This document shows, in pieces, positions 30,516 to 39,852 of a stretch of 64,000 bases of DNA (its first letter is position 1; every line of letters starts with the position of its first letter). The stretch spans positions 1-64,000 of the forward strand of contig JANXWV010000015.1 in assembly GCA_025350965.1 (NCBI GenBank), in the 5' to 3' direction. Under the pieces are notes generated by a model. The model had not been told where the DNA came from. It saw nothing but the letters and a program-made list of their open reading frames with translations, and did no database searches. This DNA comes from Rhizobacter sp. (GTDB lineage Bacteria; Pseudomonadota; Gammaproteobacteria; Burkholderiales; Burkholderiaceae_C). The position numbers were made by a program, and so were the translations under genes.

Positions 30516-31012
30516 GAGGCAAGTCTATCGATGCGCTGGCCCGCCACCGCACCGAGCAGCGCAATCACCGGCCCGAGACCGGGGATGACCAGCGCCGGCG
30601 CCAACTCGGCGAGTGGGAGCAAGACGAAGGCCCGCAGGTGCATGCGCGGGTGGGGTACGGTGAGCGCAGCGGTGTGGATGCGCTCTTCGCCGTACACCAG
30701 CAGGTCGAGGTCGAGTGTGCGCGGCGCGTTGCGATACGGGCGCTCGCGGCCGTGCGCCTGCTCGATGCGCAGCATCTGGGCCAGCAGTTCGTGGGCGTCG
30801 AGCCGGGTGTTCAGCAGCACGACCGTGTTCAGGTAGTCGGGGCCGCTCGATTCGATCGGCGCGCTTCGGTACATGCCGGACCGGCCGACGAGCACGGTAT
30901 GCGGCAGCCAGCCCAGCGCCTCGTGCGCCTGCAGCAAGTGCAAGCGTGCATCGCCGAGGTTCGCGCCAACGCCCACGTAGGCCGCCTGCGCCTCAGTCGT
31001 CGAGGGCGGCAT
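30512..31012 (-). CDS. folK: 2-amino-4-hydroxy-6-hydroxymethyldihydropteridine diphosphokinase
   Basis: AYVGVGANLGDARLHLLQAHEAL; PRTLDLDLLVYGEERI; PHPRMHLRAFVLLPLAEL. Confidence 0.95.
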   Translation of the reverse strand: MPPSTTEAQAAYVGVGANLGDARLHLLQAHEALGWLPHTVLVGRSGMYRSAPIESSGPDYLNTVVLLNTRLDAHELLAQMLRIEQAHGRERPYRNAPRTLDLDLLVYGEERIHTAALTVPHPRMHLRAFVLLPLAELAPALVIPGLGPVIALLGAVAGQRIDRLAS

Positions 31013-32183
31013 ACACCAGGCTCTGGAACAACGCACGCACCTCCGCAGCCTGCCCCAGCGCCTGCACCATCAGCACGGCCGTCAGCTGCTCGGCCGGGTC
31101 GACGATGAACAGCGTGCCCGCCGCGCCGCTCCAGCCGAACGAGCCCACCGAGCTAGGCAAGGTGGACATCCCCGGATGCGTGCGCACGGCAAAGCCCAGT
31201 CCGAAGCCGTAGCCGGGCGGGAGCTGGTCGCGCCGGGTGCCGTCGGCGCCCTGGGTGTCGATGTGGTCGGCCGTCATGAATGCGAGCGTGTGGCGGCCGA
31301 CAAGGCGCACGCCATCGAGTTGGCCGCCGTTCAGCAGCAGCCGGCAAAAGCGCATGTAGTCGGCTGCGGTCGACACCAACCCGCCGCCGCCCGATTCGAA
31401 GGTGGGCGGCGTGCGCACGTCGTGCATGGCGATGGTGGCACCGCTGTCGGGGTCGGTCGCAAACCCTTGTGCGAGCCGGTGCTGTTGGGCTGCCGGCACA
31501 TGGAAACCGGTGTCGGTCATGCCCAGCGGCGCGAAGATCACGCGGTGCAGATGGGCGCCCAGCGGCTCGCCGCTCAGCACTTCGATGAGGCGGCCCAGCA
31601 CGTCGGTGGCTCGGCTGTACTCCCAGCGTGCGCCCGGTGAGAACATCAGCGGCAAGGCCGCCAGCGTGTCGCAGAACTCAGCGTTGCTGCGCCGGCGTGC
31701 GAACAGGTTGGCCTGTGTGTACATCCCGCGCACGAGCGACGGTTCGTGGAACTCGTAGGTCAGGCCGGCGGTGTGGCGCAGCAGGTCTTGCACGGTCATC
31801 GCGCGTGCGGGCGGCACGAGCTGCAACACACCCTCGCGCTCGACTCCCACGCGCACATCGGCGAAGGCGGGCAGCAGCTTCGCGACTGCGTCGGTCAACT
31901 GCAAGCGGCCTTGCTCGACGAGCATCATCATCGCCGTCGACACCAGCGGCTTGGTCATCGAATAGATGCGGAAGATCGCATCGCTGCGCATGGGCGGGGC
32001 TGGTGCCGGGCCGTGTGACGGGTCTTGCCAACCCAGCGCCTGCGCGTAAGCCGACCGGCCTCGCCGTTCGACTTGCATCACGACGCCGGGCAGGCGGCCG
32101 GCATCTATCAGCGCTTGCATCGCCGTGGTCAAGCGATGCAGGGCAGCGGCATTCAGGCCGGCACCTTGCGCCCGGTCAGGCAT
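30993..32183 (-). CDS. Beta-lactamase-family serine hydrolase
   Basis: FRIYSMTKPLVSTAMMMLVEQGRL (SxxK); WEYSRATDVLGRLIEVLSG (YxR/N); overlaps pcnB 3' end and folK 5' end. Confidence 0.9.
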   Translation of the reverse strand: MPDRAQGAGLNAAALHRLTTAMQALIDAGRLPGVVMQVERRGRSAYAQALGWQDPSHGPAPAPPMRSDAIFRIYSMTKPLVSTAMMMLVEQGRLQLTDAVAKLLPAFADVRVGVEREGVLQLVPPARAMTVQDLLRHTAGLTYEFHEPSLVRGMYTQANLFARRRSNAEFCDTLAALPLMFSPGARWEYSRATDVLGRLIEVLSGEPLGAHLHRVIFAPLGMTDTGFHVPAAQQHRLAQGFATDPDSGATIAMHDVRTPPTFESGGGGLVSTAADYMRFCRLLLNGGQLDGVRLVGRHTLAFMTADHIDTQGADGTRRDQLPPGYGFGLGFAVRTHPGMSTLPSSVGSFGWSGAAGTLFIVDPAEQLTAVLMVQALGQAAEVRALFQSLVYAALDD

Positions 32184-33780
32184 CTGACGCTTGGCCCGGC
32201 TCACCGTTGCCACCGCCATCGGCCGTTCCTGATCCGGCCGGCTTGCGACGACGCCGGCGCCGCTTACGGGCAGGGTCGGCATCTGCGCTCGGCGCGTACT
32301 GGCCGTCGGCGCCGGGAGCGGGGCCACCGGCGGCGCGACGCGCCTGGTCCTGGTCGCGGGCCTCGTCGAGCAGGCGGCGGCGCTCGGCGTCGTCGGCGAG
32401 CGAGAAGTCTTCCCACCAGTTGGCCAACTCACCGCTCACCTCGCCGGCATCGCCGCGCAGGCGCAGGAAGTCGAAGCCGGCACGGAAGCGCGGCTGCTCG
32501 ACGAGCGTGGCCACGCTGGCGCTGGTGCGGCGCTCGAAGCGCGGCTGCATCATCCAGATCTCGCGCATGTCGGCGGCCAGCTTGCCCCGGCCGGAGATGT
32601 CGCCGATGCGCGCATCGAACACGGCATCGATGGCCTGCTGCAAGGCCGGGAACGACGGCTCGCCGCCCGCCTTCAGCTTGTTCCAGCGGTCCAGCACGTC
32701 GTGCCACAGCATGCAACCCAGCATGAAGCTCGGAGCCACCGGCTTGTCTTCACCGACACGGCGGTCGGTATCGGCCAGCGCCTGCTGCACGAACTTCTCG
32801 CGGCCGTCGTGGCGCTGTGATTCATCGAGCGCCACGTCGAGCACCGGGAACACGCCGCGGTGCAGGCCTTGCTTGCGCAACTCCTTGATGCTGGCCAGCG
32901 CATGGCCGGTCTGCAGCAGCTTGATCATCTCGTCGAAGGTGCGCGAAGGTGGCACGTTGTCGAGCAACGCCGCCATCTCCTTGATCGGCGCGCGCGTCTT
33001 GGGCTCGATCTCGAACCCCAGCTTGGCCGCGAAGCGCACCACGCGGATGATGCGCACCGGGTCTTCGCGGTAGCGCGTGGCCGGGTCGCCAATCATGCGC
33101 AGCAGCTTGCGCTGAACGTCCTTGATGCCGCCGTGGTAGTCGACCACGATCTCGCGCACCGGGTCGTAGTACATGGCGTTGATGGTGAAGTCGCGGCGCG
33201 CGGCATCGTCGATCTGCGGGCCCCAGACGTTGTCGCGCAGCACGCGGCCTTCGGCATCGACCACATGGCTGCTGTTGCCCAAGCGGCCCGCCAGCTCGTT
33301 CCGCGAAGTCTTCTCGCTGCCGCTGACCTGCTCGGCGGCCGCGTTGTCGACCATCGCGCGGAAGGTCGACACCTCGATCACCTCGCTCAGGCCGCGCTCT
33401 TGCCGGCCGCGCCCGAACACCACGTGAACGATGCGAAAACGCCGGCCGATGATGAACGCGCGCCGGAACAGCCCCTTGACCTGCTCGGGCGTGGCATTGG
33501 TGGCCACGTCGAAGTCTTTCGGGCGCAGGCCGACCAGCAAGTCGCGCACCGCGCCGCCGACGATGTAGGCCTCGAAGCCACTGTCGATCAACGTGCGCAC
33601 CACTTTCACGGCGCGCTCGTCAACCAGACCCGGGTCGATCCGGTGCTCGCTCTTTGGCACCTCGACGCGCTTGCCAGCCGGCGCGGCGCCGGTGTCGGCC
33701 TCCTTCGCGTTGGCGGCGCGGGCCGGCTTGTCGCTGGCGCTGCTCTTGCCGAGCAGTTTGTCGATGAAATTCTTGATCAT
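32176..33780 (-). CDS. pcnB: Poly(A) polymerase I
   Basis: AYIVGGAVRDLLVGLRPKDFDVATNATPEQVKGLFRRAFIIGRRFRIVHVVFGR; basic C-terminus. Confidence 0.96.
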   Translation of the reverse strand: MIKNFIDKLLGKSSASDKPARAANAKEADTGAAPAGKRVEVPKSEHRIDPGLVDERAVKVVRTLIDSGFEAYIVGGAVRDLLVGLRPKDFDVATNATPEQVKGLFRRAFIIGRRFRIVHVVFGRGRQERGLSEVIEVSTFRAMVDNAAAEQVSGSEKTSRNELAGRLGNSSHVVDAEGRVLRDNVWGPQIDDAARRDFTINAMYYDPVREIVVDYHGGIKDVQRKLLRMIGDPATRYREDPVRIIRVVRFAAKLGFEIEPKTRAPIKEMAALLDNVPPSRTFDEMIKLLQTGHALASIKELRKQGLHRGVFPVLDVALDESQRHDGREKFVQQALADTDRRVGEDKPVAPSFMLGCMLWHDVLDRWNKLKAGGEPSFPALQQAIDAVFDARIGDISGRGKLAADMREIWMMQPRFERRTSASVATLVEQPRFRAGFDFLRLRGDAGEVSGELANWWEDFSLADDAERRRLLDEARDQDQARRAAGGPAPGADGQYAPSADADPARKRRRRRRKPAGSGTADGGGNGEPGQASDA

Positions 33781-33790
33781 TCGCTCGGCT

Positions 33791-34486
33791 TCATTCGAAC
33801 AGTTGGAGGATGCGCCAGCCCCGCTCGCCGGCAATCACTGCAAGCGCCGGGGTCGGGTTGGTGGCGACCGGGTCGGTCGCCAGTTCCAGCAGCGGCAGGT
33901 CGTTCACGGAGTCGCTGTAGACGGTGATGCGCTCGAACGCTTCGAGCGCTTCGCCGCGCGCCGCCAGCCATTCGCGCACCCGCACAACCTTGCCGTCACG
34001 GTAGCTGGGCGTGCCGTCGATACCACCCGTGATGGTACCCCCGGGGGTGCGGGCCAGCCGAACCGCCAGCAACTCGGCAATGCCGAACGCGCGGGCGATG
34101 GGCTCGGTGATGAAGTCGTTCGTGGCGGTGACCAGCGCCACGACGTCGCCTTGCGCCTGATGCGCTTGCACGAGCCGCAGCGCTTCCGGTCGCACCCCGG
34201 GCATGACCACTTCGCGCATGAAGCGTGCAAGGGCGGCGGCCAGCGCCTGCGCACTGCGCGAGCGCAGCGGCTCGGTGGCGAACGCGATGTAGGCGTGAAT
34301 GTCGAGTTGCCCCGCCTTGTACTGCGCATAGAACGCATCGTTGCCGCGCTGGAATGCCGCCGGGTCGACCCAGCCCTGCGCAATGACGAACTCGCCCCAT
34401 GCATGGTCGGAGTCGAACGGCAGCAGGGTGTCGTCGAGGTCGAACAGACACAGGTTGCCCTTGGGCCGGTGCGGCGGGCTCATCAC
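33791..34486 (-). CDS. HAD-superfamily hydrolase (SerB-like)
   Basis: LCLFDLDDTLLPFDSDHAWGEF; VYSDSVNDLPLLELA. Confidence 0.92.
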   Translation of the reverse strand: MMSPPHRPKGNLCLFDLDDTLLPFDSDHAWGEFVIAQGWVDPAAFQRGNDAFYAQYKAGQLDIHAYIAFATEPLRSRSAQALAAALARFMREVVMPGVRPEALRLVQAHQAQGDVVALVTATNDFITEPIARAFGIAELLAVRLARTPGGTITGGIDGTPSYRDGKVVRVREWLAARGEALEAFERITVYSDSVNDLPLLELATDPVATNPTPALAVIAGERGWRILQLFE

Positions 34487-35151
34487 ACGCCTTCCTCGGC
34501 CAGCATCTGCTTGAGCATCGGCACGGTGATCTGGCGTTGCGTGGTCATCGCAAAGCGGTCGAGGCGCGCCAGCAAGCCCATCAGGTGCTTCAGGTCGCGC
34601 TCGAAGCGCACCAGCACATAGTCCATCACCTCGTCGGACAGGAACAGCCCGTTCTGGTCGGCAGCGCGGCGCAGTCGGGCGCGCACCTCGGCTTCGCCCA
34701 GCGGCTGCACTGCGAACACGTGGCCCCAGCCGAGGCGCGTGCGCAGGTCTTCGCGCACGCTCAAGTCCACTGGCGGCAAGCGCCCGGCGGCAAGCACCGG
34801 CACGCCGTGGGTTGCGCTCTCGACGAACAGCGCAAACGCGGCGTGCTGCTGGTCGGCGTCGAGCGCGTGGCAGTCGTCGATCACGATCAGTGCGCGCGAC
34901 TCATCGAAGGGCCACGGCACTGGCCCGGCCGCACTGAACCAGCTGGCCTGCAAGCCCTGCGCGTGAAAGCGCTCCACCATGGCGTGCAGCAGGTGCGTCT
35001 TGCCGCTGCCGCTGGCGCCCCACAGGTACACCGGCGCGGCCGGTGCCGCCAAGGCCTGCAGGTGCGCCACCACCAGCGCGTTCGCGCCGGGCAGGAAGTT
35101 GTCGAACGTGCGTGCAGCGTCCTCGGTGATGGGCAGCGGGATCTGCTTCAT
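34483..35151 (-). CDS. hda: DnaA regulatory inactivator Hda
   Basis: MKQIPLPITEDAARTFDNFLPGAN; PVYLWGASGSGKTHLLHAM; IDDCHALD. Confidence 0.92.
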   Translation of the reverse strand: MKQIPLPITEDAARTFDNFLPGANALVVAHLQALAAPAAPVYLWGASGSGKTHLLHAMVERFHAQGLQASWFSAAGPVPWPFDESRALIVIDDCHALDADQQHAAFALFVESATHGVPVLAAGRLPPVDLSVREDLRTRLGWGHVFAVQPLGEAEVRARLRRAADQNGLFLSDEVMDYVLVRFERDLKHLMGLLARLDRFAMTTQRQITVPMLKQMLAEEGV

Positions 35152-36239
35152 CCGCGGAACAAGTCGCTCGCAAGGTACACGCCGCGCAGCCGCCGCACGG
35201 CCACCACCATCACCGCGCTGACCGGCAGGGCGATCAGCACGCCGACAAAGCCGAACAGGTGCCCGAACGCCAGCAGCGCGAAGATCACCGTGAGCGAACT
35301 CATGCCGATGCGGTCACCCACGAGCCGCGGCGTGAGCACCATGCTCTCCAGCAACTGGCCGATGCCGTACACCGCCGCCACGCCGACCAGGCCGTGCCAG
35401 CCGGTGAACTGCAACACACCAGAGATCAGCGCGAGCAGCAGGCCCAGGCCGAAACCGAGATACGGAATGAACACGGCCAGTCCGGTGAACACGCCCACCG
35501 GCACCGCCAGGTCAAAGCCGAACAGGAACAGACCGACGCTGTAGAACACCGCCAGCGTGAGCATCAGCATCAGCTGCCCACGCAGGTACTGGCCGAGCAC
35601 GGCATCGCACTCCACCGTGAAGCTGTGCACCTTGGCGCGCATGCGCGGCGGCACCATCGCTGCAGTGCGGCGCACCAGGTTCGGCCAGTCCATCAGCAGG
35701 TAGAACAGCACCACCGGCACGAGCAGCGCGTTGCCCAGCACCGCCAGCAGAATGCTCCCGCCGATTCGCGCAGAACTGAGCGCGGTGGCAATCCACTCTT
35801 CGAGGTTGGCGTCGAGGTACTTGAGCACGAAGGCCTTGATGCTGGCGGTGTCGAGCGTCACGTCGAAGCCGAAGCGCGCAAGCAAGGGCGACAGGCCGGC
35901 ATTCAAGCGGTCGGCGAAGAGCGGGATCTGCTCGCGCAACAGCGGCAACTGCTTCGACAGGATAGGCACGATCAGCAGCATCACCGCGAGCACCAGCACG
36001 ATGGCCGTCACTTCGACCAGCACCACTGCGAGGACTCGCGGCACACGCTTCGAGGCCAGCCTTTCCACCAGCGGGTGCAGCACGTAGCCGAGCACGCCGG
36101 CGATGAGAAACGGCGTGAGCACAGGCGCGAGCAGCCAGATCAACAGGCTGGCGATCAGGCTGATGGCAAGCCAGGTGCCGGCCTGGCGTTGCGCGGTGGT
36201 CATGGTCATGCGGTGGGGTGTGCCAGGGTGATCGATCAA
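35148..36239 (-). CDS. AI-2E family transporter (PerM-like); start may be at the internal Met (MTMTTAQ)
   Basis: PFLIAGVLGYVLHPLVERLASKRVPR; GVFTGLAVFIPYLGFGLGLLLALISG; multi-TM. Confidence 0.92.
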   Translation of the reverse strand: MIDHPGTPHRMTMTTAQRQAGTWLAISLIASLLIWLLAPVLTPFLIAGVLGYVLHPLVERLASKRVPRVLAVVLVEVTAIVLVLAVMLLIVPILSKQLPLLREQIPLFADRLNAGLSPLLARFGFDVTLDTASIKAFVLKYLDANLEEWIATALSSARIGGSILLAVLGNALLVPVVLFYLLMDWPNLVRRTAAMVPPRMRAKVHSFTVECDAVLGQYLRGQLMLMLTLAVFYSVGLFLFGFDLAVPVGVFTGLAVFIPYLGFGLGLLLALISGVLQFTGWHGLVGVAAVYGIGQLLESMVLTPRLVGDRIGMSSLTVIFALLAFGHLFGFVGVLIALPVSAVMVVAVRRLRGVYLASDLFRG

Positions 36240-37111
36240 TGCAGCCGGGGCGGCCGCGAAAGCTGGGCCAGCCGCTCGGCCACGTCGCCCCGGTCGGCGG
36301 CGTTGCCGGCGTGCAGAAGGTAGGCTGAGAAGTCGCGTGCGGCAGCGTCCACAGAGCCCAGGCGGGCGTGCGCCAGGCCTCGGTCACGCTGCTCTTCCCA
36401 GGCCAGCGGCAGCAACACCACCAGCCGCTCCATGACCTTTAGCGCACGCGGCCAGTCTTGCGCGCTGCGGTGGATTTCTTTCAGGTTGCGGAGCATGCGC
36501 GCGATCACATCGCGTGCCGGGGCAGCCTGCAGAAACAAGCCCAGCGGCACGTCGAAGTCATCCTGCAGGCCATGGTTGCGCTTGTAGGGTGCGAGCATCT
36601 CGTCGAGTTCCTCGCGTGACAGCGAGCGGCCGTTGAGCGGGTCGATCACGACCTCGCCATGCTGCTTTCCGGTGTTCATGTTCAGCTTGACCAGAAAGTG
36701 ACCGGGGAAGGACACGCCGCGCGCCGTCAGGCCCACCTGCGTGGCGAGTTCCATGTAGATCACCGCCAGCGAAATCGGGATGCCGCGCCGCGTGGTCAGC
36801 ACCTGATGCAGGTAGCTGTTGTCGGCATCGTAGTAGTCGTTCACGTTGCCGGCGAAGCCGAGTTCGGTGAAGAAGAAGCTGTTGAGCCAGCGCAGGCGCT
36901 GCAGCGGCACGGCGTCGGCCGGAAAGCGGCGCTTGAGCTTGATCGCCAGCGTGTCGATTTCGGAGAGCACGGCCTGGGTGTCCACGCGCGGGTACTCGTC
37001 TTGCGCAATCGACGCCGCCGCCTCCACGAGCGACAGGCTGGCGTCGTCTGCCACCAGTGAAACGAAGTAGTCGAGCGCTGTCGGCGTCTCGAACTGCAGA
37101 GGTCCGGCCAT
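36236..37111 (-). CDS. SirB1/YchA family protein
   Basis: LNSFFFTELGFAGNVNDYYDADNSYLHQVLTTRRGIPISLAVIYMELA; FPGHFLVKL. Confidence 0.92.
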   Translation of the reverse strand: MAGPLQFETPTALDYFVSLVADDASLSLVEAAASIAQDEYPRVDTQAVLSEIDTLAIKLKRRFPADAVPLQRLRWLNSFFFTELGFAGNVNDYYDADNSYLHQVLTTRRGIPISLAVIYMELATQVGLTARGVSFPGHFLVKLNMNTGKQHGEVVIDPLNGRSLSREELDEMLAPYKRNHGLQDDFDVPLGLFLQAAPARDVIARMLRNLKEIHRSAQDWPRALKVMERLVVLLPLAWEEQRDRGLAHARLGSVDAAARDFSAYLLHAGNAADRGDVAERLAQLSRPPRLH

Positions 37112-37120
37112 GAAGGAAGT

Positions 37121-38683
37121 TTAGCTGTGGCGCATGAACTGGCGCAGCTTCAGACCGCTGGCAATCAACGCACCGAAGTACAACAGTGCGGCGCCGACGA
37201 GCGAAGCAACCAGCCAGCCGACGCGCTGCCAGGGGTGGTCACGCAGCGCCAGCCAGTCGATGGCGTGGGCCGACCACGCCAGCAGGCCGCCCAGCAGCAC
37301 GGTTGCCAGCACCACGCGCAGCGCGAAGAGGCCCCAGCCCGGCAGGGGCGTGTAGCTGCCGGCGCGACGCAGGCCGATGAAGAGCCAGGCCGCGTTGACC
37401 AGTGCCGCGAGGCCGATCGACAAGGCCAGGCCCGCGTGGCCCAGCGCCATGTAGCGCACGAACACGAAGTTGAGAACCTGGGTCAGCACGAGCACTGCTA
37501 CCGCGATCTTGACCGGCGTGCGCACGTCTTGCCGGGCGTAGAAGCCGGGCGCCAGCACCTTGACGGCGATGATGCCGAGCAGGCCGACGCCGTAACCCAT
37601 CAACGCCGTCATGCTCTGGTGAACATCGTTCGCACCGAACGCGCCGTGGTGGAACAGCACCGCCAGCATCGGCAAAGGAAACACCAGCAGCGCCACCGCG
37701 CACGGCAGCGCCAGCATGACGACGAGGCGCAGGCCCCAGTCGAGGTGGCCGGAGTAGGCGCTGCGGTCACCCCGCGCCTGCGCAGCAGAGAGCTGCGGCA
37801 CCAGCACCACGCCGAGGGCCACGCCGAGAAGCGCGGTCGGGAACTCCATCAGCCGATCTGCATATTGCAGCCACGACACCGCACCCACGCCCACGTGCGT
37901 GGCGATCTGCGTGTTGATGAACAGCGACACCTGCGCCACCGACACGCCGAGAAGCGCCGGCCCCATCTGCCGCAGCACGCGGCTCACGCCGGGGTGCTGC
38001 CACGCCGCACGCAGCGCCGACCAGCGCAAGCCGATTTGCGGCAGCCCGCCAATGCGCAGCAGCGCTGGCACCTGCACCCCGAGTTGAAGCATGCCACCGA
38101 GCATCACGCCCACGGCCATCGCATAGATCGGCTCGACGCCCCAGGCGCGGAACCGCGGCACCAGCCACCACGCAGCGGCGATGACGGCCAGGTTCAGCAA
38201 CACCGGGGTGGCGGCCGGCACCGCGAAGCGCTTCCAGGTATTGAGGATGCCGGCCGACAAGGCCACCAGCGACATGAAGCCGATATAAGGGAACATGATG
38301 CGCGTCATCACCACCGCCGCGTCGAACCGGGCCAGGCCCGAGCCCATCAACCACACCAGAACCGGCGCGGCGACGACGCCGATCACGCAGGTCACGAGCA
38401 AGGCCCAGAACAGCACAGTGGCCACGGCGTCGATCAGCGCGCGGGTCACGGCGTCGCCTTCACGTTCGCGCGTTTGCGCGAGGATGGGCACGAAGGCCTG
38501 CGAAAATGCGCCTTCGGCAAAGAGCCGGCGCAGCAGGTTCGGAATGCGGAAGGCGACCGTGTAGGCGTCCATCCACGCACCGGCGCCGAACAGGCTGGCC
38601 TGCAGCACCTGGCTGAACAGACCGGTGATGCGCGAGGCCAACGTCAGCAGCGAGATCGTGGAGGCGGCCCGCAGCAGGTTCAT
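37121..38683 (-). CDS. murJ: Lipid II flippase MurJ
   Basis: MNLLRAASTISLLTLASRITGLFSQVLQASLFGAGAWMDAYTVAFRIPNLLRRLFAEGAFSQAFVP. Confidence 0.97.
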   Translation of the reverse strand: MNLLRAASTISLLTLASRITGLFSQVLQASLFGAGAWMDAYTVAFRIPNLLRRLFAEGAFSQAFVPILAQTREREGDAVTRALIDAVATVLFWALLVTCVIGVVAAPVLVWLMGSGLARFDAAVVMTRIMFPYIGFMSLVALSAGILNTWKRFAVPAATPVLLNLAVIAAAWWLVPRFRAWGVEPIYAMAVGVMLGGMLQLGVQVPALLRIGGLPQIGLRWSALRAAWQHPGVSRVLRQMGPALLGVSVAQVSLFINTQIATHVGVGAVSWLQYADRLMEFPTALLGVALGVVLVPQLSAAQARGDRSAYSGHLDWGLRLVVMLALPCAVALLVFPLPMLAVLFHHGAFGANDVHQSMTALMGYGVGLLGIIAVKVLAPGFYARQDVRTPVKIAVAVLVLTQVLNFVFVRYMALGHAGLALSIGLAALVNAAWLFIGLRRAGSYTPLPGWGLFALRVVLATVLLGGLLAWSAHAIDWLALRDHPWQRVGWLVASLVGAALLYFGALIASGLKLRQFMRHS

Positions 38684-38738
38684 GAGTGGGTGGCGCCTGG
38701 GAGGGCGGCGCGGGCACGGGTCGGTTTCAAACCGGCTG

Positions 38739-38744
38739 ATTATA
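38739..38744 (-). promoter_or_regulatory. Candidate murJ -10 (TATAAT)
   Basis: Minus strand ccTATAATcagcc, 55 nt upstream of murJ start; no clear TTGACA. Confidence 0.45.
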
Positions 38745-38798
38745 GGTAGCGCTGCGGCACGGCCGCTGCGCGGCTGGTGAAGGCTCCGTCACCGGTGC

Positions 38799-38804
38799 TA
38801 TACT
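38799..38804 (+). promoter_or_regulatory. Candidate rpsT -10 (TATACT)
   Basis: gtgcTATACTcgc, 45 nt upstream of rpsT ATG; -35 weak. Confidence 0.45.
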
Positions 38805-38848
38805 CGCAGGCTTCGCTCCACCCAAGTTCAACACTGAACCGCACACCC

Positions 38849-39157
38849 ATGGCCACTTCGTCCAAAGCCAAGAAAAAGACCGTCCGCACCGCCTCGGGCC
38901 TGAAGCGCGCGCGCCAGGACGTGAAGCTCAACGCCGCCAACACGGCGCTGCGTTCGAAGTTCCGCACCGTTATCAAGAACGTGCAGAAGGCCGTCGTCGC
39001 TGGCGACAAGGCCAAGGCCACCGCGCTGTTCCACTCGGCCCAATCGGTGATCGACGCCGTGGCTGACAAGGGCCTGTTCCACAAGAACAAGGCCGCGCGC
39101 CACAAGAGCCGCCTGTCCGCCAAGGTCAAGGCACTCGCCGCGCCTGCGGCTGCCTGA
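38849..39157 (+). CDS. rpsT: 30S ribosomal protein S20
   Basis: [45 protein letters not shown]. Confidence 0.97.
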   Translation: MATSSKAKKKTVRTASGLKRARQDVKLNAANTALRSKFRTVIKNVQKAVVAGDKAKATALFHSAQSVIDAVADKGLFHKNKAARHKSRLSAKVKALAAPAAA

Positions 39158-39199
39158 ATTTCCTGAACTCCCCATAGCGCGCTTGCCGCGCTAAACATG

Positions 39200-39224
39200 A
39201 AGGGCTCGCATTGCGAGCCCTTTT
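39200..39224 (+). terminator. rho-independent terminator of rpsT
   Basis: gggctcgc-att-gcgagccc followed by TTTT. Confidence 0.8.
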
Positions 39225-39244
39225 GCATTGGGGGCGCTTGCGTT

Positions 39245-39574
39245 TCAAAGCTGCTTCGGCGGGTCGGGCAGCAGGCATGCTTCGGTGAGCTGGAGCTTGT
39301 TGTCGCGCGCGAAGTGCATGACGAAGTCCCAGGCCATCGGCTCGATCGCTTTCAACGCCTCGTTCACGATCACGCACTTCACGCCGTTGATCACGCGCGG
39401 CACGCAGTACGGCGAGTAGCCAATGTAGGCACCGATGCCGCCGCTTGCGCCGTCCGGGCGGAAGCACGACATCGCGCCGGCCAGCCGCTCGGCCCAATCG
39501 CTCGGGCGGAAGGTGTGGCCGTCGAGCGTCACGCCCTGGATGAAGAACTCGCGCGGCTTGTCGGGGGGAGTCAT
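39245..39574 (-). CDS. DUF3579 domain-containing protein
   Basis: REFFIQGVTLDGHTFRPSDWAERLAGAMSCFRPDG...GIGAYIGYSPYCVPRVINGVKCVIVNEAL. Confidence 0.88.
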   Translation of the reverse strand: MTPPDKPREFFIQGVTLDGHTFRPSDWAERLAGAMSCFRPDGASGGIGAYIGYSPYCVPRVINGVKCVIVNEALKAIEPMAWDFVMHFARDNKLQLTEACLLPDPPKQL

Positions 39575-39852
39575 GGGTTCGCATCGGCCGGTCAGCGCCG
39601 GCGGCAACAGTCGCGGCGCCCACGCCTGTGGCAGTGCACTTGCCGCTATTGTGCCGCCCGTGCCGTGCGCATGTTGCAGCGCAGCACTGCCGGCGCGGGC
39701 AGGGGCGTCATGGAGGGTTGCGGTCATGGCGCAGTCATCGGCCGAATTCACCTCGCCTTTAGAATCGGCAGCGAGCGGGCGGTGAATCAGCATCCCGCCC
39801 GCTCGCTCTTTTCGCTCTTCCGTTGTCTTGTCGATTTGCATGGAGTGCCGCC

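Noticed and set aside
37127-38749. 540-aa plus-strand ORF opposite murJ
   Set aside because: Gln/His/Arg-rich translation typical of an antisense frame; murJ is clear.
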